Part shown: positions 1 to 5,716 of the stretch, piece after piece | Numbering within the stretch: the first letter of the stretch is position 1 | Layout: every line of letters begins with the position of its first letter | From: Clostridiales bacterium | GTDB lineage: Bacteria > Bacillota > Clostridia > Clostridiales > Clostridiaceae | Direction of reading: 5' to 3' | Assembly (NCBI GenBank): GCA_012519845.1 | Contig: JAAYPK010000107.1 | Span: 1-40,403 of the forward strand | DNA length: 40,403 bases | The notes under the pieces: generated by a model | What the model was told of the DNA's origin: nothing | What the model saw: only the letters and a program-made list of their open reading frames with translations | Databases searched by the model: none | Position numbers and translations under genes: made by a program

Positions 1-85
1 AGTAATAATAGTTTAATTGTTTTTATTATCAATTTAACAATTTATACCATTACATATTTTTATATTTTATAAGAATGAGGTTTAT

Positions 86-646
86 ATGAAAATAAGAAAA
101 ATACATTGGATATTTATAATAATTGCTATTAACTTTATAGTATTTACTGTTGAGTATTCATCCAATGTTTTAAGGGATAGTGAATATTTTTATAGTATTG
201 GAGGGTTTCAAAAGGTAAATAATTTTTATGAATTATGGAGGGCATTCTCATGTCAATTTATTCATAGTGGATTTTTTCATTTGTTTATTAATATGATTAG
301 CCTATTTTATGTTGTTAAGGAATTAAGTAAATATGAAGGTGCAATAAAAATATTTTTAATCTACTTATTTTCTTAAATATCAGTAGCAATAGCATTAATT
401 ATTTTTGCAAAGAATAATGTGGTTTATATTGGAAACAGTGGAGCAGTTTTTGGATTATTCGCAGCACTATTTTTTTATTCAATAAAAGAGAAAAAGAAGC
501 TTTCATTATGTAAAAGTGAAATTGAAACGATAATCTTAATGATTGGACTAAGTGTTGTTATTTCATCTGTTTCAATATTAATGCATTTATCTGGATTTGT
601 GGGAGGATTAATTTTTAGTTTTGCTTGTAATAAGAAAGTATTTTAA
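86..646 (+). pseudogene. Rhomboid family intramembrane serine protease, interrupted by an in-frame TAA
   Basis: One reading frame of 186 codons is broken only by TAA at 374-376 (codon 97); the frame is the same before and after it. The first part has a membrane segment at about residues 8-24 and the rhomboid H-x3-H-x3-N pattern (FIHSGFFHLFIN). The second part carries the GxSG active site (GNSGAVFGLF, serine at codon 118) and the catalytic histidine in MHLSGFVGG (codon 167). Both catalytic residues therefore survive, but on opposite sides of the stop. Rhomboids cleave transmembrane substrates inside the membrane, and a product ending at codon 96 would be inactive. A GTG at 419 could start the second part, but it has no clear ribosome binding site. 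This is either a recent nonsense mutation or a sequencing error. Confidence 0.85.
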
Positions 647-849
647 GTAAATATATATAGGCTGTAAATTATTTTATATTAAAACTATTAGATAGTAGTA
701 TAAATAATAATGAAATGGACCTAAAATAAGCAATGACATTAAGATACTCATTGTAGGATTATTATAGCATAATTTCCCATAACAAGTTTATTTCAGTATA
801 TACCAAATAAGATAAATACTGTATAATACTAAAGAAAGGGGATGGGTTA

Positions 850-1080
850 ATGAAGGATAATAAGGGATTAAAAGTAGATTATTCAAGTTTAAGTTACAAG
901 GGGAAATTTATAAGAACTTTATGGATCACTCCATTTGTGATTTTAACAATAATACTACTTGTTTCTATGGGGAGAAATTTCATAAAAAGTATTATTATAT
1001 CGGCTATTTTATGTGTTGTGTATCTTGCACAATTAATTGATAATTACTTAAAATGGAAAAAAGAAGATAAATCTCAATAA
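850..1080 (+). CDS. Small two-helix membrane protein of unknown function
   Basis: A 76-residue protein with ribosome binding site AAGAAAGGGG shortly before the ATG. It has a charged N-terminus (residues 1-20), two hydrophobic segments at about 26-42 and 47-65, and a lysine/glutamate-rich tail, so it is probably a hairpin in the cytoplasmic membrane with both ends inside. I do not recognise the family. It stands alone: the upstream 200 bases hold no gene, and a hairpin terminator follows. No enzymatic motif is visible. Confidence 0.6.
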   Translation: MKDNKGLKVDYSSLSYKGKFIRTLWITPFVILTIILLVSMGRNFIKSIIISAILCVVYLAQLIDNYLKWKKEDKSQ

Positions 1081-1096
1081 AAATAAATTATGAGAC

Positions 1097-1148
1097 AGGG
1101 CTCTGGCATTAGTGGATAAAAAATTCGCTTGCTATAGCTCTATTTTTT
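1097..1148 (+). terminator. Probable Rho-independent terminator after the small membrane protein gene
   Basis: Arms AGGGCTCTGGC (1097-1107) and GCTATAGCTCT (1131-1141) pair over 11 positions with one mismatch and two G-U pairs, and are followed by a run of six T. The loop is long (23 nt), so this call is moderate. Confidence 0.5.
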
Positions 1149-1283
1149 ATAAGAATTAAATTTTGTATTCCTAGGTTTCAGGATAGTTTTTCCTTGGATC
1201 TTTCTTACTTCTTAGCTTTAAGTAATTTTATAAAGTGGTATTATATAATAGGTTTAAAATAAAAAATAAGGATAGATGAATAT

Positions 1284-1940
1284 ATGAGAATAATTAATAA
1301 AAATTTTTATGAAAGAAGCACTGTAAAAGTTGCTGAGGAGCTACTTGGAAAATTATTAATACATGAAATTTCAAATGAATTAGTTGCCTGTAAAATAGTA
1401 GAGACAGAAGCTTATTTAGGGGCTTTTGATAAAGCAGCTCATGCCTATAAGCATAGAAAAACTAATAGGGTTATGCCTATGTATGAACCAGGAGGAACTA
1501 TATATGTATATAGCATTTATGGGAAATATGTTTGTTTAAATGCTATTACAGAAACTAAAGGTAATCCTCAAGGAGTTTTAATAAGAGCTGTTGAACCATT
1601 AATTGGATTAGATACTATTGCATTAAATAGATTTGGTAGAAAGTACAATGAACTAAACAAAAGGGAAATTCTTAATTTAACGTCAGGTCCTTCAAAGTTA
1701 TGTATCGCAATGGATATTTCTAAAAATTTAAATAATAAAAACTTTTTTGGGGGAGAATTATATATATCAGAGATAGATAATGATTTAAGGAAAAAATTTG
1801 AGATAAAAGAGGAGCCGGAAGGTGAAATAATTAGAAGTAAAAGAATAGGGGTAGACTATGCAGAAGAAGCAAAGGACTATCTATTCAGGTATTATTATAA
1901 AGAAAATCCTTATGTTTCAGTAAAAGATAAGAATATTTAA
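1284..1940 (+). CDS. DNA-3-methyladenine glycosylase (AAG/MPG family)
   Basis: A 218-residue base-excision repair enzyme that removes alkylated and deaminated purines from DNA. It aligns by eye along its full length with human AAG. The signature VETEAYLG holds the catalytic glutamate (E42, equivalent to human E125) and the intercalating tyrosine (Y44, equivalent to Y127). The blocks GGTIYVYSIYGKYVCLN (about 73-89) and LTSGPSKLCIAM are also present. The length is typical of bacterial members. A ribosome binding site (AAGGAT) lies about 11 bases upstream of the ATG. The gene appears monocistronic and the next gene has its own promoter region. Confidence 0.95.
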   Translation: MRIINKNFYERSTVKVAEELLGKLLIHEISNELVACKIVETEAYLGAFDKAAHAYKHRKTNRVMPMYEPGGTIYVYSIYGKYVCLNAITETKGNPQGVLIRAVEPLIGLDTIALNRFGRKYNELNKREILNLTSGPSKLCIAMDISKNLNNKNFFGGELYISEIDNDLRKKFEIKEEPEGEIIRSKRIGVDYAEEAKDYLFRYYYKENPYVSVKDKNI

Positions 1941-1943
1941 CTT

Positions 1944-1959
1944 TGTAACAATAGTTACA
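1944..1959. promoter_or_regulatory. Palindrome TGTAAC-N4-GTTACA, probable HcpR-type (CRP/FNR family) operator
   Basis: A perfect 6+6 dyad, TGTAACAATAGTTACA, lies 67 bases before the DUF1858 gene. A TATAAT box sits at 1984-1989, which puts the dyad centre about 43 bases upstream of the likely transcription start, the usual place for a class II activator of the CRP/FNR family. The GTAAC-N4-GTTAC form matches the clostridial HcpR motif as I recall it from comparative genomics. HcpR controls hybrid cluster protein and nitrosative stress genes. Assignment to HcpR is inference. Confidence 0.55.
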
Positions 1960-2025
1960 GATATATATTATTTCCTGTGATATTATAATGGAAAATAAGG
2001 TTTTAGTATTAAGGAGGAAATATTT

Positions 2026-2220
2026 ATGAATATATCAAAAGAAATGACTATTGGTGAGGTTGTAAGAAATTATCCAGAAAGCGCAGATGTATTAATTACT
2101 TTTGGTATGGGGTGCATAGGATGTCCATCAGCTCAAGCAGAAACTATAGAAGAAGCGTCTATGGTTCATGGAATAAATGTTACTGAATTACTTAAAGCTT
2201 TAAATGAAGCTATTAATTAA
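2026..2220 (+). CDS. DUF1858 domain-containing protein (ScdA N-terminal-like)
   Basis: A 64-residue protein that is a single DUF1858 domain. The opening MTIGEVVRNYPESADVLITF followed by the GCIGCPSA turn with its CxxC pair is diagnostic. The same domain forms the N-terminus of ScdA/RIC iron-sulfur repair proteins, which also carry a hemerythrin part; here a hemerythrin is encoded separately two genes downstream. A strong ribosome binding site (AAGGAGG) precedes the ATG. It is first in a tight operon: the next gene starts 9 bases after its stop. The CxxC pair suggests metal or cluster handling, probably in repair after nitric oxide or oxygen damage (inference from family and context). Confidence 0.9.
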   Translation: MNISKEMTIGEVVRNYPESADVLITFGMGCIGCPSAQAETIEEASMVHGINVTELLKALNEAIN

Positions 2221-2229
2221 GGAGGAAAT

Positions 2230-2850
2230 ATGAGCGCATTTTTAGGTAAAATACATTTCTGGTTATATAATAAAATTCAATTACATGAGGAGCTTATAAA
2301 TAAAATAATAGAATTAGCTACTTCTAAGGGATATAAAAGTGATGAATTAGTAAAGGAAAGTTATTTAAAATATGGGGAACCTGCAGAAGGACCATTAGAA
2401 AATCAAATTGATCATAATAACATACATGGATGGCTTCAAGATAGAATAACTAGTGTTGAGTTAAGATTAGCTTTTATTGTTACTAATCTTACTAATAACA
2501 ATATTATAAAAGATAAAGAGATAGAAAAAGTTTTTTATGAAAATGGTGTAAATACTATGAAGAAACTTGGATTGACTCAGGTTTCAATTGATGATTTTTA
2601 TAATTTAATTTTTGATTATATGCTTGAGGGAATGCCTTGTGATAGAATAAATGAAATTCTTAATAAGGATGAAAATTGTATTACTTGGAAGTTAAAAAGA
2701 AATATACATAAAGATTACTGGGATAAGGTTTCAGGAGATATTAATTATTTTAATGATCTTAGAGTAGCTTGGATTAATGGCTTTGCCAGTGAAACAGATT
2801 ATAAATACAGTATTACAGATAAGGGTATTCATATTTTAGAGAAGAGGTGA
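2230..2850 (+). CDS. Uncharacterised protein between DUF1858 and hemerythrin genes
   Basis: A 206-residue soluble protein with ribosome binding site GGAGG 5 bases before the ATG. I do not recognise a named family. It is rich in acidic and aromatic residues, has no signal peptide or membrane segment, and has several histidines (H9, H19, then the DHNNIHGW cluster) and only two cysteines (in MPCDR and ENCIT). The C-terminus (YSITDKGIHILEKR) resembles the end of a winged-helix domain, so a DNA-binding or sensor role is possible but unproven. It is the middle gene of the DUF1858-hemerythrin operon, with gaps of 9 and 4 bases, which argues for a shared role in nitrosative or oxidative stress. Confidence 0.75.
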   Translation: MSAFLGKIHFWLYNKIQLHEELINKIIELATSKGYKSDELVKESYLKYGEPAEGPLENQIDHNNIHGWLQDRITSVELRLAFIVTNLTNNNIIKDKEIEKVFYENGVNTMKKLGLTQVSIDDFYNLIFDYMLEGMPCDRINEILNKDENCITWKLKRNIHKDYWDKVSGDINYFNDLRVAWINGFASETDYKYSITDKGIHILEKR

Positions 2851-2854
2851 TTAC

Positions 2855-3403
2855 ATGGATGGAATAAAATTAATGGTTGAAGAGCATAAAAATATAAAAA
2901 TAATGCTGGAAGTAATAAGAAAAATATGTTTTAGCATTTTAAATGGAAAAGAAATTAATTATTCTGATTTTGAAATGATTATAGATTTTGTTAGGAATTA
3001 TGCAGATAAAAATCATCATGGTAAGGAAGAAGTAATTTTATTTAATAGAATGGTAGATGAAATTGGTGGACCAGCAGAAAAGCTTGTTAAGTTTGGAATG
3101 TTAGTTGAACATGATTTAGGAAGATTATATATAAAGGAATTGGAAGAAGCTCTTGAAAAAGTGAAAAAAGGAGATAATGAAGCAAAACTTGATGTAATAG
3201 CAAATGCTATTTCTTATACCCATCTGCTTAATAGACACATTGAAAAAGAAGATAATGTAGTTTATACCTTTGCTGAAAGAGAGCTTAAAAAAGAAACTTT
3301 AGATATTATTAACAAAGAATGTGAAGAATATGAAAAGGAAAGCTCTTTAGTTGTAGAAAAAAATATTAAGAATTTAGAATATCTTCAGGAAAAATATAAA
3401 TAA
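2855..3403 (+). CDS. Hemerythrin domain-containing protein (HHE cation-binding)
   Basis: A 182-residue four-helix-bundle protein with the hemerythrin-type di-iron ligand set: H11 in VEEHKN, NHHGKEE (H54/H55 and E58/E59), H86 in VEHDLGR, and H123 and H128 in THLLNRHIEKED. Such proteins bind O2 or NO, or donate iron for repair of iron-sulfur clusters. The start is set by AGAGGTG 5-6 bases upstream. It is last in the operon and is followed by a strong terminator. Together with the DUF1858 protein it covers the two parts found fused in ScdA/RIC-type repair proteins. Confidence 0.9.
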   Translation: MDGIKLMVEEHKNIKIMLEVIRKICFSILNGKEINYSDFEMIIDFVRNYADKNHHGKEEVILFNRMVDEIGGPAEKLVKFGMLVEHDLGRLYIKELEEALEKVKKGDNEAKLDVIANAISYTHLLNRHIEKEDNVVYTFAERELKKETLDIINKECEEYEKESSLVVEKNIKNLEYLQEKYK

Positions 3404-3416
3404 GAATTCAGAAAAG

Positions 3417-3451
3417 TTCTATTGTGTATACAAATGCAATAGAATTTTTTT
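3417..3451 (+). terminator. Rho-independent terminator of the hemerythrin operon
   Basis: Perfect 8-bp stem TTCTATTG / CAATAGAA (3417-3424 and 3437-3444) with a run of seven T directly after it, 14 bases past the stop codon. Confidence 0.85.
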
Positions 3452-3495
3452 AAAAGAAAATGTGTTTAAATTAAAGAAGATAAATAATAAAGTGG

Positions 3496-3592
3496 GATGG
3501 AAATTATACTTTATTATTGTATAGGAAATTATATAATAAATTTTACGAAAAAGACTAAAAACTAATCCTATAAATACTAAATAATTTCCATC
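3496..3592. repeat. Nested inverted repeat of about 97 bp, possible structured RNA or relic element
   Basis: Outer arms GATGGAAATTAT (3496-3507) and ATAATTTCCATC (3581-3592) are perfect 12-bp complements. Inside them TATAGGA (3520-3526) and TCCTATA (3566-3572) form a second perfect stem. No ORF and no T-run suits a simple terminator on either strand. It lies between a terminator and the hairpin repeat at 3606-3676. Confidence 0.55.
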
Positions 3593-3605
3593 ATTTTGTT
3601 ATTAG

Positions 3606-3676
3606 GTGGGGTGATAAAGTTTTGTGTCGACTTGGAGCTTGTCGACGGAGAAAACAAAACTTTTATCACTCCAACT
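3606..3676. repeat. Hairpin repeat family, copy A
   Basis: Outer arms GTGGGGTGATAAAGTTTTG and CAAAACTTTTATCACTCCAAC pair with one bulge and one mismatch. An inner stem GTCGAC/GTCGAC encloses TTGGAGCTT. Two relatives occur at 18441-18515 and 32968-33041. This copy has no long T-run and sits downstream of the minus-strand tiny genes. Confidence 0.8.
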
Positions 3677-3679
3677 TTA

Positions 3680-3772
3680 TTATTTATATGTTGTTTTTGT
3701 AGAAGGTTCTTTTTTACCATAAGGACTATTATTATGAGATTTATTATTAGCTTGTTTAGATTTTTTAGTCAT
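3680..3772 (-). CDS. Tiny basic hydrophilic protein, 30 residues
   Basis: ATG at 3772-3770 (minus strand) with a perfect AGGAGG at 3788-3783, reading 30 residues that begin MTKKSKQANNKSHNNSPYGK. The composition is Lys, Asn and Ser with no hydrophobic core. It resembles minor small acid-soluble spore proteins in size and composition, but I cannot match it to a family. It lies directly downstream of the 54-residue gene, so the two form a pair. Confidence 0.55.
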   Translation of the reverse strand: MTKKSKQANNKSHNNSPYGKKEPSTKTTYK

Positions 3773-3786
3773 ATTGCTGAATCCTC

Positions 3787-3951
3787 CTATTTATTATGTG
3801 ATAGTTTTGATCTTTTGGTAAACTTCTTACCATTTGAGCCTTTCTTCACTCCATTTTCAATACCAATTTCTGAGCCTGCTTCTGAATACATTTTTCTTTT
3901 TTCTGCATTAGATTTAGGATGATCTTTAAGTCTATTTTTATTATTATCCAA
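3787..3951 (-). CDS. Small basic protein, 54 residues, TTG start
   Basis: On the minus strand TGGAGGT (3967-3961) precedes a TTG at 3951-3949, opening a 54-residue frame. The product is hydrophilic and Lys-rich, with the segment MYSEAGSEIGIENGVKKG, faintly reminiscent of small acid-soluble spore proteins, and no membrane segment. The stop codon overlaps the ribosome binding site of the next tiny gene, as in a translationally coupled pair. The opposite-strand 108-codon frame over this region has no ribosome binding site. The function is unknown. Confidence 0.55.
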   Translation of the reverse strand: MDNNKNRLKDHPKSNAEKRKMYSEAGSEIGIENGVKKGSNGKKFTKRSKLSHNK

Positions 3952-4118
3952 TAATAATGCACCTCCATTTTTTATCCTTTATTAGCTTATCCAAAAAAAC
4001 AAATAATAATTCATATAACTATTTAAATTAAATATTTAATGATAAACATTAAATATTTATTTACAAATATTAAAATCCATAATATAATATTAATATAAGA
4101 TAAAAGGAGTGATAATTT

Positions 4119-4739
4119 ATGAGGAAAGAAGAAAAGGGGTTTAGAAAAATAGCAAGAATATTAGATTTTTTATTGAAGATAGCAACTATAATTTGTATTA
4201 TTGCAGTTCCTATTATGATAATAGGTGTTTTAATAATTAATTTAGCTTCAGAAGATATTTTAAAAAATATTACTGGAAGTTCTATAACAGCCAATATTGG
4301 AAGTTTAAGATTTGTAATTAATAATTTTAATGTAGATTTATCAGATTTTAGAAAAAATGTTTCTTTTATTATTGCCTGTGGTTTTGTAATGAATTTATTA
4401 TTTATTGTTATTATGGTAGAAATAAGAAAAATATTAGAAAATGTTTTAAAAGATATGCCTTTTAGTGATAATTGTATTAAGCATATTAGAAATTTAGGCT
4501 ATGTTGTAATTATTGCAAGTATTGTAAATAAGGTTTGTGAAGGAATAATAGAATATTTGTATAGTAATCTAATTAATTTAGAAAAAATAATGACAAGTAC
4601 TGGTGAAATAAGTAGAGTTACAAATAATATAAGTATTCTTAATGGAGGTACATTAGTCATTGGGCTATTAATTATATTATTAGCAGGAGTATTTAATTAT
4701 GGAAAGTACCTTCAAGAAGAATATGATACAACAATTTAA
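4119..4739 (+). CDS. DUF2975 domain-containing membrane protein
   Basis: A 206-residue integral membrane protein with four hydrophobic segments at about residues 19-46, 84-106, 127-150 and 175-198, the layout of DUF2975 proteins. The ATG follows AAAAGGAGTGATAATTT. The next gene, 15 bases downstream, encodes a YozG-type XRE regulator; the DUF2975/XRE pairing is recurrent in Firmicutes (YoaS/YozG in Bacillus subtilis). The role of the pair is not established. The arrangement suggests a membrane protein co-expressed with its own cytoplasmic DNA-binding partner. Confidence 0.85.
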   Translation: MRKEEKGFRKIARILDFLLKIATIICIIAVPIMIIGVLIINLASEDILKNITGSSITANIGSLRFVINNFNVDLSDFRKNVSFIIACGFVMNLLFIVIMVEIRKILENVLKDMPFSDNCIKHIRNLGYVVIIASIVNKVCEGIIEYLYSNLINLEKIMTSTGEISRVTNNISILNGGTLVIGLLIILLAGVFNYGKYLQEEYDTTI

Positions 4740-4754
4740 CTAAGAGGTGATAAA

Positions 4755-4970
4755 ATGGCTATTATTACAAGATTAGATAGAGTATTAGCTGATAGAAAAA
4801 TGCAATTATCAGAACTGTCAGAAAAGGTTCATGTTTCCATAGTAAATTTATCAAATTTAAAAACTGGAAAGGTAAAGGCTATTAGATTCTCAACATTAAA
4901 TGAAATATGTAAGGAACTTAATTGTCAACCAGGAGATATTTTAGAATTTGTAGAGGATGAGGAAAAGTAG
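4755..4970 (+). CDS. XRE-family helix-turn-helix regulator (YozG-like)
   Basis: A 71-residue single HTH domain. The order MQLSELSEKVHVSIVNLSNL, then KTGKVKAIRFSTLNEICKEL, then NCQPGDILEF is the compact Cro/CI fold of the YozG type, whose C-terminal CQPGDIL block is characteristic. The start follows AAGAGGTGATAAA. It is the second gene of the DUF2975 operon and probably autoregulates it. The operon ends just before the TetR promoter, where no strong terminator is seen. Confidence 0.9.
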   Translation: MAIITRLDRVLADRKMQLSELSEKVHVSIVNLSNLKTGKVKAIRFSTLNEICKELNCQPGDILEFVEDEEK

Positions 4971-4993
4971 TTAAAAAAAAGAATATTTGTATA

Positions 4994-5022
4994 TTGACAT
5001 ATGACAAGTTGTCACATAAAAT
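4994..5022 (+). promoter_or_regulatory. Sigma-A-type promoter of the tetR-ABC operon
   Basis: TTGACA at 4994-4999 and TAAAAT at 5017-5022 with exactly 17 bp between them. Operator 1 (5002-5014) lies fully inside the spacer, so a bound repressor would block RNA polymerase. Confidence 0.75.
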
Positions 5023-5049
5023 AAGAATATATTTTATGACAACTTGTCA
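5002..5049. promoter_or_regulatory. Twin palindromic operators for the TetR regulator
   Basis: TGACAAGTTGTCA at 5002-5014 and TGACAACTTGTCA at 5037-5049 are each near-perfect dyads and are reverse complements of each other; their centres are 35 bp apart. The first lies between -35 and -10, the second just downstream of the expected transcription start. Together they form one larger symmetric unit. The adjacent tetR gene is the obvious source of the binding protein. Confidence 0.8.
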
Positions 5050-5087
5050 TATTTTTTCTTTAATTTAAAAGTAAAGGAAGTTAAGGA

Positions 5088-5696
5088 ATGCCAAAGAAAA
5101 CATTTTATAATTTACCTGCAGAAAAAAGAGATAAGATAATAAGGGCTATTAAAGAAGAATTTTCAAGAGTTTCCTATAATAAAGTTTCCATAAATAAGAT
5201 TATTCAATTGGCAGGAATACCTAGAGGTAGTTTCTATCAATATTTTGAAGGTAAAGATGATATGATTGAATACATTCTTGATTATTTTAGAAACAGATTG
5301 ATAGAAATCATGAAACAATCTTTAATTGAAACTAATGGGGATCTTTTTAAGTCATTTAATTATATTTTTGGTATAATTATTAATTTTATTTTTGAAAATA
5401 ATAAAGGTGATTTTTTCAAGAATATTATTGGAAATGTTAAAATAGTAGAAAAATTTTCGCCTATTAAAGATGGAAAAAGTAATTGTGGTAAAGATATTAA
5501 TAAAATATTGCCCTATATTAATTCAAATTCATTAAGAATTAATAATGAGGAAGATTTAAGAAGAATATTCCAAATTTTAATTTCTGTAACAAGAGATGCC
5601 TGTATAGAAAGTTTAATTAAATTATCTAATATTGATGATGTGAAAAAGGACTACTATGAAAAGCTTGAATTATTAAAACATGGCTTTCTTAGGTAA
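5088..5696 (+). CDS. TetR/AcrR family transcriptional regulator
   Basis: A 202-residue protein. The N-terminal HTH spans about residues 10-55 with the usual pattern ending in IPRGSFYQYFEGKDDMIEYIL. The remainder is the helical ligand-binding domain, whose sequence is specific to the protein. The ATG follows AAGGAAGTTAAGGA. The gene sits between twin palindromic operators and the ABC transporter gene, starting 20 bases before that gene, so it most likely represses itself and the transporter and is released by a transported compound. The ligand cannot be inferred from the sequence. Confidence 0.9.
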   Translation: MPKKTFYNLPAEKRDKIIRAIKEEFSRVSYNKVSINKIIQLAGIPRGSFYQYFEGKDDMIEYILDYFRNRLIEIMKQSLIETNGDLFKSFNYIFGIIINFIFENNKGDFFKNIIGNVKIVEKFSPIKDGKSNCGKDINKILPYINSNSLRINNEEDLRRIFQILISVTRDACIESLIKLSNIDDVKKDYYEKLELLKHGFLR

Positions 5697-5716
5697 ATAT
5701 GGAAAGGAGATAATTA

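Noticed and set aside
3596-3922. Plus-strand 108-codon frame
   Set aside because: It runs through the hairpin repeat, has no ribosome binding site and a hydrophobic low-information product, and opposes two minus-strand frames that have good ribosome binding sites.
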